Both the position numbers and the translations under genes were made by a program. From Zantedeschia hybrid cultivar (taxonomy: Eukaryota; Streptophyta; Magnoliopsida; Alismatales; Araceae): a stretch of DNA of 64,000 nucleotides. The stretch covers positions 57,825,501-57,889,500 of the forward strand of contig JARZZO010000016.1 in assembly GCA_030544215.1 (NCBI GenBank). Reading direction: 5' to 3'. Position 1 is the first letter of the stretch. Every line of letters begins with the position of its first letter. Positions 26,100-38,805 of the stretch are shown here, piece after piece. The notes beneath the pieces are model-generated. The model was not told the DNA's origin and searched no databases. It was given only the letters and a program-made list of their open reading frames with translations.

Positions 26100-29007
26100 T
26101 CGATTTGTTTGATCGAACATCTCAAAAAAATATAAAAAAAAATGAACAAGAAAATCAAGAGAAATAGCACTGCTCCGAAGGATCGGATGGCTTTGCAGTG
26201 GCTGCAGGGTGCAGTGCAACCAGCATTATTCAACCAAATTTTAAAGGTTTGGGGCCTTCTCGTTAAATGGCCTCCTCCAGTTAATCAAATTATAAATAAG
26301 TTATTTAATCAAATCTTTTGGTTGTGGGCCGAATGAAATGGGTCTCTGACCTAGGCTCAAGTTTGACTTTTTTAGTTCTATCCTGAACTCGAGTTGAGAC
26401 TTGGGCTTAAGGTGGGACTCGAGTTCGGCTCATGTTTTAACTTTTCCTCTTGAATCAAGTCCGAACTTGGCAAAGTTCAACTCCGCTCAACTCATTGCCA
26501 ACCCTACCCTCGCGTGTCTTCCTCCTCTACTCTTTCTCCTCTCTATTCCCCGGCTGCTGCCTCTCCTGCCTCTTAGTTTCCTCCACTTGTTCCCCCCTCC
26601 CCTTTCTCTTCCACTGGCAGATGCCTGCAGGTCGACGACGATGTAGAGGTGCTTCCCATGGCTCCTGGAGGACCCAGTTTTGGGCCTTGGATCGTTGCTG
26701 CGGAGCTCGAGAGTCTGAGCATAATGGCTTCTCTAGGCTAGACCTGTTCGAGACGGCTGCTCCGACGAGTTGGCTTCCATGGTGTAAGACCTCCCTCTTT
26801 ATTTTCTGCGTGTATTGTCCACCGGTCCCATGGTCTTATCTCCACATTAGGTATGGACATGTGTACTCTTCACTCAAAAAAATGCATGGGGTTCATGTAC
26901 TGTCTTGCTTCCCCCACGGGCTATCATGTTGGGGTTAGTACCCTGTCTTCCTCTGTGTTGTACCATCTTTATGTGCTTGTACCTCCTCTTTATGCTGAAT
27001 AAAGGTAATTTTTAATGTTCAAAAAATATATATAAACGACAAATCGTGCATTGGTCAGAGCCAGTAGTATTAATTCAGTGGGGTTTGAGACCTCCGCTGG
27101 ATTTTTTTTCAAATTTATTGGTTTAACCTAAAGCAATTTAGTCCGGAATCCCATTAACCTATTCTAAGACTCCATTGGTCCAACTTAGAAACCGACATGA
27201 CCTAGTCAAAGACTTCACTAACCTAACTATACTTATAACTTAATATCCAAGTGATCCCACTAGACACAATTTATGTATCCGTCACTGATTAGAGCTAGAT
27301 TAATACTTGACTTTTTTTGCACAATAATTCAAACGGCTAGAGACGAATCTCAACAACCAACCCACCGGGGATCGACTCCGAGGGCCACCATAAACCCGTC
27401 GAAAATTCCTCCCGCCCACAACGCCCACTCGCCCCCGCAAGAGACGAACACTCCACTCCGAGGGAGCCCCACTAGGCTATACCGCACGAACAAAATTATA
27501 GCTGACTTGAAACTTGTCCAGTTGCCCCCGAATGATCCTGTTGTAAGCTTATGTCAGATTGATCGAACAAGGCCAGAAGGCCTTATCATGTATGTTGACG
27601 CTAATAACATTGATCGGCATAAAAAGCAAAGACAATTCCATTTTAGTTCTTCTTCGTTGGAAAATTGTGGGACAATGTGCAGCCAAGGTCATAAAATTGT
27701 CACCTCACCGTGTAACTTCGATTGCTCTGACTTCTGAACAACACAATTTTAAGACTAACTCATGTCCTTATAATAGTACTCATACTTGTTCATCAAGTTT
27801 TAAATCTCAGACGAATGACAATAGTTGTGTTTTGGGATGCTTTTGTTTAGTCAGCCATCCTGTATACTAGTTAAATAAACGCTCTATCGCGGGTGTACAT
27901 CCTTAAGAAAATTCATTACTCTTTCGAAAGATTTTATTGATCATTAAGAGGAAGAATGATTTTTGAAATCATATGCTAATTCATTTTGGTGGCCAAAAGT
28001 TTTAATGTTTTGATATATTCTCAAAGGTTTACAAAATTTTAATTTAGAAAAAGTCTTAAAAATAGTTAAAAATATTATTTTTAGATGTTTAAATAACTTT
28101 AAAATTGTATTTAAACATCTTAAGTAATATATAATTTTTAAAATATAAAATATGAAAAAAATAGTTTTAAGAGTGTGATTTCTTTGAAATGTATGTGATT
28201 AAATCATGACAATTTCATTAGAAAATATGATGAAATGAAAAGCTGTGGTTAAATATATATTTTCAACAAATTATATGTTTATATTATATTACTTGAATCA
28301 ATTTTTAAACTTATTAAAAAAATTTCAAGGTCTAACAAATAAAACCATCACAAGACTACACCCTTTCAAGAACATGATTAAAAAGGTCCAAAAAGAAAGA
28401 AATTTAGTTACTCGTTATGTTTGGATGTCTATTTTTTTATAGTGTTTTTCCAGTTGACAACTCAATTGCGCGAACAAGTGCATAGTCTTGTTTGCCTTTT
28501 CTTCTACCAATTGAATTTAGTATCATGTAGTCTTCTTTCTTTTATGACATATTATGGAGTTCTTACTGTCATTTAAGTTGTTTTAAGCACTATGTTCCAA
28601 CATGCATATCGTTCCACAACCTATGGAATTGCCTTGTTCTATGTTTAATTTGAAAGTCAAGCATGGTTGCATTATGTATTTACTCTTCATTGCTCCAACT
28701 ACTTGTTTTTGGCATATTCGAGGCGAGAAAAAAAACATGATAATGTCTCTTAAAAGTTAAAGGATTTTTTTTATGTCAATACTTATAAACATAGCGAATC
28801 GAAATAAATTCATATACCTTACGTATTTTGATATTAGTCCCTATAAATTATATTGATATTAGTTCATCTAAACTTAAATTATTTTAGTAATAAATCTTTC
28901 TAGTTAAGAAACATTCGAAAGAAGCAAATATGCATGGAATATTCTTCAAACCAATGTTGAAACAGATGAAAATGCTTGAAATGACTTTATAATCAAAATA
29001 TTCATTC
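26100..29007. other. Gene-free stretch; possible retroelement 3' ends
   Basis: 26500-27020 has a pyrimidine-rich GC segment followed by a transcript-like tail with AATAAAGG near 26998 and an A-rich/TA-rich end; it may be a LINE 3' end or a processed transcript, but no protein motif supports either. An open frame at 27273-27737 has no recognisable domain. 27880-29007 is AT-rich, with a 12-bp-arm hairpin at 28083-28120. Confidence 0.35.
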
Positions 29008-29012
29008 TTATA

Positions 29013-29094
29013 TGTTGATGTATAGACAGTAACTCTAGATTTAGTATGTACAGTTTGCTAGGCCTGCTAGCCTGTTGTCTTCAATACAATGGAG
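29013..29094 (+). repeat. Copia 5' LTR, truncated/rearranged
   Basis: Matches the 3' LTR in three blocks (TGTTGATGTATA...TTTAGTATG, TACAGYTTGCTAGGC, TTCAATACAATGGAG). It lacks two internal stretches and the last 50 or so bases. No initiator-Met primer site follows, so the 5' end is deleted. Confidence 0.75.
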
Positions 29095-29138
29095 CCTGAG
29101 CCCGGTGGGAGTTTTCCCAGTGGCCCTCTCGGCAGCAC

Positions 29139-30236
29139 TTGGTCACCCCCTGCGAAGTCCCCCCCGGTGGATCCGGTGACCAATCACAATATAAGCTAGT
29201 GATCACCTTCTTTGATTGCCATGGCTGCGTCGGATATTTCAAAAATGGATCTACAATTAAGGATGTTAGTAATTATGTTGTATGGGCTGCTACTGTTCGA
29301 TCTAATCTTTGTACTGTTAAGTTATGGGGATATGTTGATGAAACTATTATCTATCCGATGGTTGAAATTGAGTCATTGGCAGAAAAAGGTACTATTGTTT
29401 TTTTTATTCAGATTTGGAAGGATAATGATGAGGTTGTTATGGGCTATATCTTCCGTTCGGTTGATCCTTCTATCCGTCTGGATCTTTTAGATTTTACTAC
29501 TTCTCGAGCACAATAGACTTATCGTGTCAGACGTTATATTTAGTCCAGTGGTGCTCGAGAGTATCAGCTTCACAGTGAACTTGACAGTCTTTGTCAGGAC
29601 GAACTGTCAATTCAGGAGTTCTTCACTCATCTTCGACGTATTTGGTCAGAATTAGATGCTATGCATGTCTCTGATCGTATTTCTACATGTTCTTGCAGTC
29701 TTCAACGGGATCGACAGTACCTATATCACTTTCTGATGCGTCTTCGTCCTAAGTACGAGACACTCCGTGTTCAACTTCTTCATCGATCCCCTCTGCCGAG
29801 TCTAGATGATGCTCTTACTGAGCTTATTACAGAAGAGACATGGCTGCGAGCTCTGAGGACGTCTGGCACTCCATCTGAAACTATTCTCGCTGCTGCCTTG
29901 CGGTCTCGCTCCTCGGAGCCTTCCAAATTCTCTCCGTTACTTGACACTCCTACACACCCACGTGGCATGGATTCTTCGCCACAACTTGGTGACTTAGTTA
30001 GCACACCGGCGAATATTTTCTGCAAGTACTGTCGCAACCATAGCCACACTATTGATTAATGTCGGAAGTTTCAACGTCGTCAACGTCAACCTCGTCCCAC
30101 TGCTGCTGTGGCGGAGTCGCCTCCTTCTGCCCCGTCACCTACAACTCCGTCTGGGTTAACTTCTCAAGGAGGTTCTCTTGACGTGACGCAACTTGCTGGA
30201 CAGATACAACAGATTCAACAGTTTCTCTAGACCGCT
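29139..30236 (+). pseudogene. Copia gag, broken by in-frame stops
   Basis: A single frame encodes a UBN2/gag-type region (SIQEFFTHLRRIWSELDAM, FLMRLRPKYETLR), then a zinc knuckle CKYCRNHSHTID whose last spacer residue is a TAA stop (30057-30059), directly before the final Cys. Other in-frame stops lie near 29514, 29541 and 30228. The frame stays open across them, so the decay is by substitution. Confidence 0.8.
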
Positions 30237-30284
30237 GGTTTCTTTTCTGAACCTTTCGCTCTGTCTGCCGCCACTGGTACTATT

Positions 30285-30904
30285 TCAAACTGGATCTTAG
30301 ACTCTAGGGCTTCTCATCACATGACATATGATGATTCTATTCTTGTTAATTGTTCTCCTGCTCCACCACACCTCCGGATCCACACTGCAGATGGTACCCC
30401 TCTCTCTGTCTCCAAGTGTGGATCCACCACTACTGACTCTGACCCCTCTGGTCATCTCACCCTCTCTTGTGTTCTTCATATTCCTCATCTTTCTATGAAT
30501 CTTGTTTCTGTTAGTAGCCTAGCTGATTCAGGATATCGTATCTCATTCACTTCCTCTTCTTGTGATGTGCAGGATCTACGTACTGACCAGAGGATTGGAA
30601 CAGGTCATAGAAAGGGTGGCCTCTACTGCTTGGACACATTGCAACTTCTTCGGTCTGCACTTGCTGCGTCATCTTCTCCAGAACGTCTTTCTACTTCTGT
30701 CGATCTGTGGCATCGTCGCCTGGGTCATCCATCTGCAGCTCGTCTTCGATCTCTTTTTCAGTCTGATGTCTTAGGTCCTAGCACGTCATTTTCTTTGTCT
30801 CATTGTGAAGGTTGTAAACTTGTTAAATATACAACTCTTCCTTTTTATTCCCATGAGTCTGTTTCTACTCATCCTTTTGATTTAGTACATTCTGATATTT
30901 GGGG
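30285..30904 (+). pseudogene. Copia protease and pre-integrase, cut by insertion
   Basis: The protease active site reads WILDSRASHHMT where the family has Asp-Ser-Gly-Ala, so Gly is replaced by Arg. LVSVSSLADSGY follows, then the GAG-pre-integrase zinc site DLWHRRLGHPS with CEGCKL. The frame is cut at HSDIW by the solo LTR. The reading frame of this part and of the part after 33240 agree once the inserted segment is discounted. Confidence 0.85.
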
Positions 30905-32904
30905 TGTTAGAATTGGGTGGCCTCAAAGCCAATCATTGTACATTCTAGTTCAGATTATTAATAAAGGCAATTATTTCTTCATTTAATAGTTCTCGCAAAC
31001 GACTATCGTAATGAAGGTCCATAGACAAATGTATGGGATATTGAATCATGATGAGATCATGATAGTGAGATCAATATCCTCAGTCAATTGTCTTAAACAA
31101 TTCTCGATCATAGGATATTTGAGATGGACATTAAATATCCGATAAGATCGACACAAGTTATGTCTGCTCATGTGATGAGGGTGAATGATCTCACATTCAC
31201 TCGTGTGGTGACACTAAGACAAACAAGTGGGTGCTCATTAGAGAATGAGTTCACTGAACAGATCCAAATTAGAATTCCTGGATGGTAATTATACCTATTA
31301 GTCAACCAGGGAATTCAATCGTTGCAGTAGCACAGTTGGTCCTTTGACCTGAGTCACCAATGATACCTTGTTTGTGGACCATTGTATCTTGATTCTCTGA
31401 CTCGTGGACTTTAACCATTAAGTCCACCATAATCGGTCTTTCAGATACAGTGGAAAGCTTGCGAAGGTAATTGAGTGAACAACAAAGGATCACTCACTCT
31501 TGGTATAAGACTAGAGAGAGAATGTCCCATGGATGTGTACACAGAAATCCCTGGCCATGGTCAAATGAAAGAGATGTCTTTCTAGATATTAACTGTGTAC
31601 TAGAATCTATCTGGATAATGCGATAGAGGGTTTGACTATAAAACCATACCCTTGCGTTATCGGGACATTGCATGAGTGAAGGATTATATCTGTGCGGCAT
31701 CTGCAGACAGAAAGGTTCAATTGAAGGGAACAATATCCCTTATATCTTCTGGGATCATGAGGTAGTGTTTGGTGCTGTTCATGATCAGAAGGCCAAGTGA
31801 ATTAATCATCGGATGATAATTTACTTGTTTATTAAATTAATCATTTAACATATGATGTTTAAATGTTAATTAATAAATATTAAACTCAAGAAACAGTTCT
31901 AAGTTTAATGGGCCTGCAACCGGACTGATATATGGGCCTAGAGGGTCACACACATAAGAGTTCTCGTCAGACGGTGAGAGATGTTAAATTTCATGCTTAT
32001 CTGGGTTTTTGTGAAAAGCTGCAGGATAAACATGAAGATTTAATGGAGAATTATCTAAGGCCAAACTCTTGGATAATCATGATGATTATTCCCTGTGCTT
32101 ATCCTTATTTCTATATAAGGAGGGCCAAGGGGGAGGGGTAAAAAGTTGGTTGGACGAATTTTACTCTCCAGATTCTCTCTCTCCTCTCTCTCTCTCCTTC
32201 TCTCTCTCTTGGAGTGGATCTGTCTCTCTCCGCGCATGGTGGATTTGAGATCTGGTCGGAGCACTCAAGTCGAGGAGGAAATCGCCTCTGCTGCGGGAAC
32301 TCGTGTGGATACCTCTAGAGATCGTGCGCGTGCGCGATTACCGAGTCAGCATCATCCACGGGAGATTCGAAACCCCGCAAAGGTGAAGAACTGTTCTTCC
32401 CGCTTAGATTTTAATGTCTGTTTTACGACCCCAGCAACTAGGGCTGTCAATGGGTCGGAGACGGAAACGGAAATGACACATTCTGCTTCCGTTTCCTATA
32501 AGATTTATCGGAGACGGAAACGGAGTCGAAAGTGAATGTTTCCGCTTCCGCATCCATTTCCACTTTTAAATCGAAAATCGGAAACGGAAACGGAAGTAAA
32601 CGGAAGTTCCGCTATCATCATCGCTATATTAAGAAGATATTTAAAATTATTATTACTATTCACTTTTTGATAAATTTTTTTCTAGTAATTAAAAATTTTA
32701 AGAACCTACAAAGTTTTAATATAGGTAAAAATTAATAATCTATAAATTTTGAATTTTGAAATTTATTTTATCTATCAATCTAAATTTACATATAAATATA
32801 CCCAAACATGTGCCATAAAGTTATATTAAAGTGTTAAAAAGTTTCTAACTTTTTAGTATGACCTTTTTTTTTTTCAAATTGTTAAGAGATATTCTCACTA
32901 TTAG

Positions 32905-32964
<60 letters not shown>

Positions 32965-33234
32965 GATGGATGTATAAAGTACATGATCATTCGGAAACGG
33001 AAACGGGTTAGCGGATGCGGAAATAAGTGTTTCCGTTTCCGACTCCTATAACTATCGGAAATCCATTTCCGTTTCCTATAACTTAACGGGTGGTCTTTAA
33101 CGGAGTTCCGTATCCACTAATAAAAATGGAAACGGAGCGGATAATCGGAACTCGGGTATCCATTGACAGCCCTACCAGCAACCGATACAATGGAATCATT
33201 TTTATTTCCGCTGCGTTTATGGCGATTCCTTACA
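30905..33234 (+). mobile_element. Solo LTR (2330 bp) inside the Copia element
   Basis: Starts TGTTAGAATTGG, ends CGATTCCTTACA, and is flanked by an exact 5-bp duplication TGGGG (30900-30904, 33235-33239). It contains a TATATAAGG core promoter near 32112 followed by a CT-rich leader, as expected for U3/R, and has no primer site or internal coding region. Without the MITE it carries, it is about 1586 bp. The parent family was not identified. Confidence 0.88.
32439..33174. mobile_element. hAT-type MITE (736 bp) inside the solo LTR
   Basis: Perfect 15-bp terminal inverted repeats TAGGGCTGTCAATGG and an exact 8-bp duplication CCAGCAAC (32431-32438, 33175-33182). The subterminal regions are arrays of GGAAACGGAAACGG/TTTCCGTTTCC units in opposite orientation; the centre is AT-rich with a (TA)n(TG)n microsatellite (about 32910-32965). 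No transposase is present. Confidence 0.92.
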
Positions 33235-33239
33235 TGGGG

Positions 33240-34200
33240 TCCTTCTCCTATTCCGTCTATGACTGGCTTCTTATATTACGTCAGTTTTGTGGATGATTGT
33301 ACGCGCTTTACTTGGGTTTACCTACTTCACAAGCGGTCGGATCTTCTCTCCGTTTATCGCCAGTTCACTGAGATGGTGTCCACACATTTTCATTGTCGTA
33401 TTAAAGTTCTCCGCACTGATGGTCATAAGTACCTTTCTTCAAACTTTCGTTTGCTTCTGGCATCCCATGGCACACTTCCCCAGCTCTCCTGCCCTTATAC
33501 ACTTCAACAGAATGGTCTTGCTGAGCGCAAACATTGTCACATCCTTGAAACTGCTCGCACTCTTCTCCTCTATACCTCTGTTCCCCGTACTTTTTGGGCC
33601 AAAGCTGTTCTCACATCCGTGTTTCTTATCAATATCACACCATCTTCTGTCTTGTCGGGTGACACACCTTATGAGCGTCTTTACTCTGCCATTCCCGACT
33701 ACAGCCGACTTCGTACTTTTAGTTGTACATGTTTTGTACTGTTGCCTCCTCACGAACTCACTAAACTCTCACCTCGAGCTGTTAAGTGTGTCATCCTTGG
33801 CTACAGCACAGAGCACCTTGGGTATCGCTGCTATGATCCGACTGCTTGTCGTCTTCGTATCTCTTGTCATATTACTTTTCTCGAGCACGTTCCCTTCTTC
33901 TCTACTAACTCACAGGATCTCTCCTTCCTTTATGATCCTGACACCTCTTCTATTTCCTCTATTGTTCCTGGTCTTCCGGGTCTTCTACCTTCTGATGACC
34001 CCCTTACTTCTGCATCTTTATTGGAGTCCGAGCCTCCAAGCTCTTCCATGACTCCGCTGCCCACCTCCCCTCATGCGTCTCCTATTTCCTCGGCCTCCAG
34101 TCAACGTGCTCCCGCCTTGGACAATGCTTCGGGTTCTTCAGTTGATGTTGCTCCTGCTCCTGCTCCTACTCCTCCTCTGTCGGATGTGGATCTTCTTTGA
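33240..34200 (+). pseudogene. Copia integrase core and C-terminal part
   Basis: Contains the first catalytic region FVDDCTRFTWVYLL, a degraded second region RTDGHKYLSSNF, and LAERKHCHILETARTLL with the third catalytic Glu, then FGCxCFV-like and VILGYSTEHLGYRCY. A Ser/Pro-rich linker follows. An in-frame TGA at 34198-34200 ends it, and the next section continues in the same frame. Confidence 0.85.
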
Positions 34201-34317
34201 CGCTACCCTCAGCGTTCTCACCGCCCTCCTGATAGACTTGGCTATGATCCCACTGACTTTTATTATCCTCGGTTTTCAGCCTTTCTTACAGCTATTCACA
34301 CTCATCAGGAGCCTCAG

Positions 34318-35817
34318 AACTTCAGACAAGTTGTTCAGTTACCAGAATGGCGTCAGGCTATGCAGGAGGAGATTCAGACACTTCAGCAGACCCACATATG
34401 GGATCTTGTACCACTTCCTTCTGGTGCCTCTCCTGTCAGTTGTAAGTGGATATACAAGATCAAGACTAAGGCTGATGGCTCTATCGAGCGCCACAAGGTT
34501 CGACTTGTGGCACGTGGTTTCACTCAAGAGTATGGCATTGATTATGAGGAGACTTTTGCACTTGTGGCAAAGATGACTACTGTTTGCACTTTGCTTGCTG
34601 TTGCTAGCCTTTCTATCAGCTTGATGTGAAGAATGCTTTTCTCCATGGGGATCTCACAGAAGAGGTCTATATGTAGGCCTCCTGGTCTTCCTGCTCCGCC
34701 TGGACATGTTTGTTGTCTCCGCAAGGCTATTTATGGGCTCAAGCAGGCACCCCGTATCTGGTTTGAGCGTTTTCGGTGAGCGGTTCTTAAGATTGGTTTT
34801 CAAGAGAGCACTGAAGATTATGCCCTCTTTGTTCGTGATCCTCCTAATGGTCGTGCCATCCTACTTCTCTATGTAGATGACATGATCATCACTGGCGATG
34901 ATTCGACTGCCATTGCCTCCCTCAAGGCTCATCTTCAGCAGCAGTTTGATATGAAGGATTTGGGATTCCTCTGTTACTTTCTTGGTCTTGAGGTTGCCTA
35001 TTCCTCTCGGGGTTACTTACTGTTACAGCAGAAGTATATTGCAGATATTCTTCAGCGAGCCTCTCTCTCTGACACTTGCTCGGTCGACACTCCTATGGAA
35101 TTATATGCTAAGCTTCGCCCGACTGATAGTGTTCTCCTGGACGATCCTACGCACTATCGTCAGTTAGTTGATGCCCTGGTTTATCTTACTATCTCACGCC
35201 CTGACATCGCCCATGCTGTGCATGTCTTGAGTCAGTTTGTCAGTGCGCCTACTTCTGTTCACTATGCTGCTCTTCTTCAAGTACTTCGATATCTACGTAG
35301 CACTATTCGTCGCTTGCTTCTGTTGTCTTCTACTTCCTTCTTAGAGCTCCATGCCTACACTGATGCTGATTGGGCTGGGGATCCTACTGATCGTCGTTCT
35401 ACTATTGGGTTCTGCATTTTCTTAGGTTCCTCTCTCATCTCCTGGCGAAGTAAGAAACAAGCAGTTGTCTCTCGCTCTAGTATTGAAGCAGAATATTGCG
35501 CTATGGGTAACACATTTGCTGAGGATATTTGACTCCGACGTCTTCTTCGCGCTTTTGGGATTGCTCTTAACACTCCGACTCCTCTCTACTGTGATAATCA
35601 GAGTACTCTTCAGATTGCCAGCAATCTTGTCTTCCATGAGCGAACGAAGCATATTGAAATTGATTGTCACTTTGTTCGTCGGCACTATCTTTCTGGCGAT
35701 TTGTCTCTCCCTTATGTTCTGACAGTCACACAACTTGCTGATCTTTTTACGAAATCACAACCTATTCCACGCTTTCGTGAATTGGTTAGCAAACTCTCGG
35801 TTCATGATCCACCGTGA
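34318..35817 (+). pseudogene. Copia reverse transcriptase and RNase H (broken)
   Basis: RT motifs EWRQAMQEEI, CKWIYKIK, then a frameshift near 34605, a TAG near 34674, GLKQAPRIWFERF, TGA near 34778, and an intact YVDD at 34870-34881. RNase H has AYTDADWAGD, SLISWRSKKQ and SRSSIEAEY, and a TGA at 35530 where the family has Trp. It ends with TKSQPIPRFRELV and TGA at 35815-35817, a few bases before the purine tract and 3' LTR. Confidence 0.85.
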
Positions 35818-35830
35818 ATTTGAGGGGGGG

Positions 35831-35998
35831 TGTTGATGTATATACAGTAACTCTAGATTTAGTATGCTCTAAATTTAGTATGTACAGCTTGCTAGGCTTG
35901 CTGGCCTCTTGCCTTATTATGGTTTCTTGTACTTGTATATTTAGATGTTCAATACAATGGAGAAACTACATGCTTTCTTCAATTCATTATTCGTAACA
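35831..35998 (+). repeat. Copia 3' LTR (168 bp)
   Basis: TG...CA ends, immediately downstream of the purine tract and immediately upstream of the TTATA target duplication. Contains TTGTACTTGTATATTTAG and the CAATACAATGGAG block shared with the 5' end. Confidence 0.9.
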
Positions 35999-36095
35999 TT
36001 ATAATATGAAAAAATAATATACAAAATAAAAAAATCAGTTAGAGATGTAAATAGAGCAAATATCGATCAAATGATGCATATTTAGATTTAATTTT

Positions 36096-38801
36096 TGTAA
36101 CACTCCGATTCAAATGACATCGAACCACTCCATATTACCTTACTTAACTCAACGTGTTACCAGGTCAAACCGGTTATAACCATTTCATACTATTCAGAAT
36201 GATAAGTTAGAATTAGAGAGGACAGAATTAAATACACATTAATGCAATATAGTTCATACACGTGACCATTCAACACATGTCCAGAATAGTAAAGTGAAAT
36301 ACAAAGTTCAACATAGATTATTACATAGCCTCATAATTTCAGACAAGAAAAGATAACTGCCAAAATCTCCCGCTAGCGAGTACTTCAGCAAAAAGGACAC
36401 CACACAACTTAGTTGAGCCACCACACCTCAAGGCTCCATTAGTACCTCCGAACCTGAAAACACAGTAGGTTGAGTCTCCACAAAAAGAGTTCAGTAGAGA
36501 TCCCGTGCCTATGACGGACCACGAAATCTCTACTAAATCAGAAAATCATAGATAATTCATCTCATGAAAATAAAGTATTTCCAAGAATCAATAATTCAAG
36601 TCAAATTCAACATTTAATCATGAATCAATTCCATAATTACTCATCATGGATCACTCATCATTTCTAATCATTTGTCATAATAGCTTTAATCTTATTGGTA
36701 TGATAGGGATTAAAAATTACCAGTTAGCATCAATCATCTATATCCTGGAATCAGTAATCCCGTCAGATTCCTTATCCGTCCAATGCTGCTCAACCTATCT
36801 AGGACCTCCGAAATCCCTGAAGGTGTGGTAAAGATTAGGGTCGTCTGAGGGACGCAATACTCTATCATGTAGCCCAAAGTCCTCAGCCGAGGTGCGCATA
36901 CAAGTGGGTTAACCACCGACTACTGCCCTTAGTCAGAAATCTATAATTACAAGAGTGCCGAGCCTTGGACATCTAGATCCCATCATATGGCTAGCCGGGC
37001 TCTGACCGAACACCATCACATGGCTAAAACCCCACCCCTTCTCTAGGAAGTGCATCACATGGGTAATCACAAGTTAATGGAGTTAGTCATTCCATCAAAG
37101 CTAACAAAATAAGTCCATCATATAAAATACTTATACTCACATGATCAAAGTATGACACAAAAACATAAGATTATAATGTGGAATGGCTCAAATAGTCATA
37201 ATCTCATTAATTATAAATATCATGTACTAATCCCAAGTGAAAATGTACTATCGATGGTTAAAACGGGCTAAAATGACGTATTTTATCTATTTCAGGTCCA
37301 AACTGTTGACGAAATAGTAAATGGTCAACCGTTTGGCCCAAACAGAAGCTCTTACAAAATGATCAACCATTTTGGTCGAAACTATTGACCGTTTCTGTCA
37401 GCACAACAAACTGACAGAAACAGTCCCAACATATTACACTGCGCACTTTTTGTTCACTGGACCATAATTTACAAAATACACATCTAAATCAAGATCCATT
37501 TTTTTTATATGAAAGTTGACTTAAAATGTTATGATATATCCAAAAATTACACCAATTATAATATACCACAATTTAGGATAAATAAAATACTAATTGATTG
37601 TCCTGTTTTCGAAGACAATCACACATCTATGAAGATGGGGTTAGATCTCATTCAAACTAAAATCAAAATCCACAAAATTTAAACTAGAATAACTAGACAT
37701 CTATGTCTATAAATTCTATAACATGTATATCAATCTAATCATTATAGATATCATAGTAAGCTTTAAAACTTAAACAATTTTCCAATCTAGAACTGCATTC
37801 TTTCAAACATAAAAGTATGGTGCTCATTACTTAATCCACAATCCTTACTAGTAATTAATAACTTAGGGAAAAGATAATTATAAGAAACATAAATTTAGAC
37901 ACATGCAACCAAATAGATACTTATGGAACCAACATGCATAGCAATCAAAGTAAAAAAGCTTCGAAATAATTCAAGAAATTTATGAATAACTCATTTTCGT
38001 ACTAATCTTAAACTCAGGAGAAACTCATCTAAAATTCATTTATTTCATCATCTAATAGCCATTGAATGAGCATATGTCATGGAATCATCATAAAAATATC
38101 ATTTATCATCTATGCATGATTATTTAAAACATCAAAACTCACATGCAAACTATGGACATAGAAAATTTAGCAAATGGACATCATCCTACCTTCAAATGAA
38201 AATTTCACCACTTAAATAGGTCTCTAAGAACCAAAACTTCTAGAAGAGAAGAAGAAGGAAAATTCAAGCTCTTCCACTAGAATCCTTTACAAAAAAGATA
38301 ATTCTTCTCAAGAAATTTCAAGAAGAAGTACAACCAAGGCTTGTAAACTACTAAGATCATCCAAATAACCCCTCCAAGATTTCCACATGAAACAATAGAT
38401 CGCCATCAAAATCATGAAAGAGAGTGAAATGAAGAAAAAGAAGAGCATGGAGTGAAACGGAGAAGAATAAGTTCGAATTCTCTCTCCCACCCCTTATATA
38501 AACTATGATAAAATTTCAAATACCATTCAAACCTTCAAAAAATTATCCTTCTATCCTTACGCACTTATTAGACTCTTTTAAAAATTACATATTAAGACCC
38601 AATAGTTCTAAATGGATCCAACTTTAACCCACTAAACTAAGTTATACAAATTTAAGCAAATTTACACTCCTAAATGGGTTAAACATAACTAAACTATAAT
38701 TAACCATTTCACTTGAATTAAAATGATCTAAATTAACATTAACCTTAGTCTACTTGATAATTTGGTTTAGAAATCACGAATTGGGGAGTCGAGGTATTGC
38801 A
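36096..38801 (-). mobile_element. Probable solo LTR (2.7 kb), reverse orientation
   Basis: The ends are TGTAACACTCCGATTC and, reversed, TGCAATACCTCGACTC; all differences between them are C/T transitions. A 4-5 bp duplication (A)TTTT flanks it. On the minus strand TTTATATAAGGGG at 38502-38490 followed by GGGAGAGAGAATTCG looks like an LTR core promoter and start of R. No coding capacity was found. The long promoter-bearing TGTAACAC-type LTR recalls Tekay/Del Gypsy elements, but this is inference. Confidence 0.6.
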
Positions 38802-38805
38802 TTTT

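Larger units (their letters stand above)
29013..35998 (+). mobile_element. Ty1-Copia retrotransposon, Ale/Retrofit-like, interrupted
   Basis: TSD TTATA lies at 29008-29012 and 35999-36003. The 3' LTR is only 168 bp (35831-35998, TGTTGATG to CGTAACA), preceded directly by a purine tract TGAGGGGGGG. Without the inserted solo LTR and one TSD copy the element is 4651 bp, the size expected for the short-LTR Ale/Retrofit lineage. The order gag, protease, integrase, RT, RNase H is that of Copia. The reading frame is largely preserved but carries in-frame stops and a few indels. A 2330-bp solo LTR sits inside the integrase region. Confidence 0.93.

Noticed and set aside
25681..26233. Open frames with Tyr-Ile repeats
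   Set aside because: Translations of (TA)n microsatellites.
27273..27737. 154-residue open frame
   Set aside because: No recognisable domain, no splice or codon-use support, in a repeat-rich interval; it cannot be called a gene.
33287..34051. 254-residue plus-strand frame rich in Phe/Leu within the Copia integrase
   Set aside because: Shifted reading of the pol frame, which shows the real integrase motifs.
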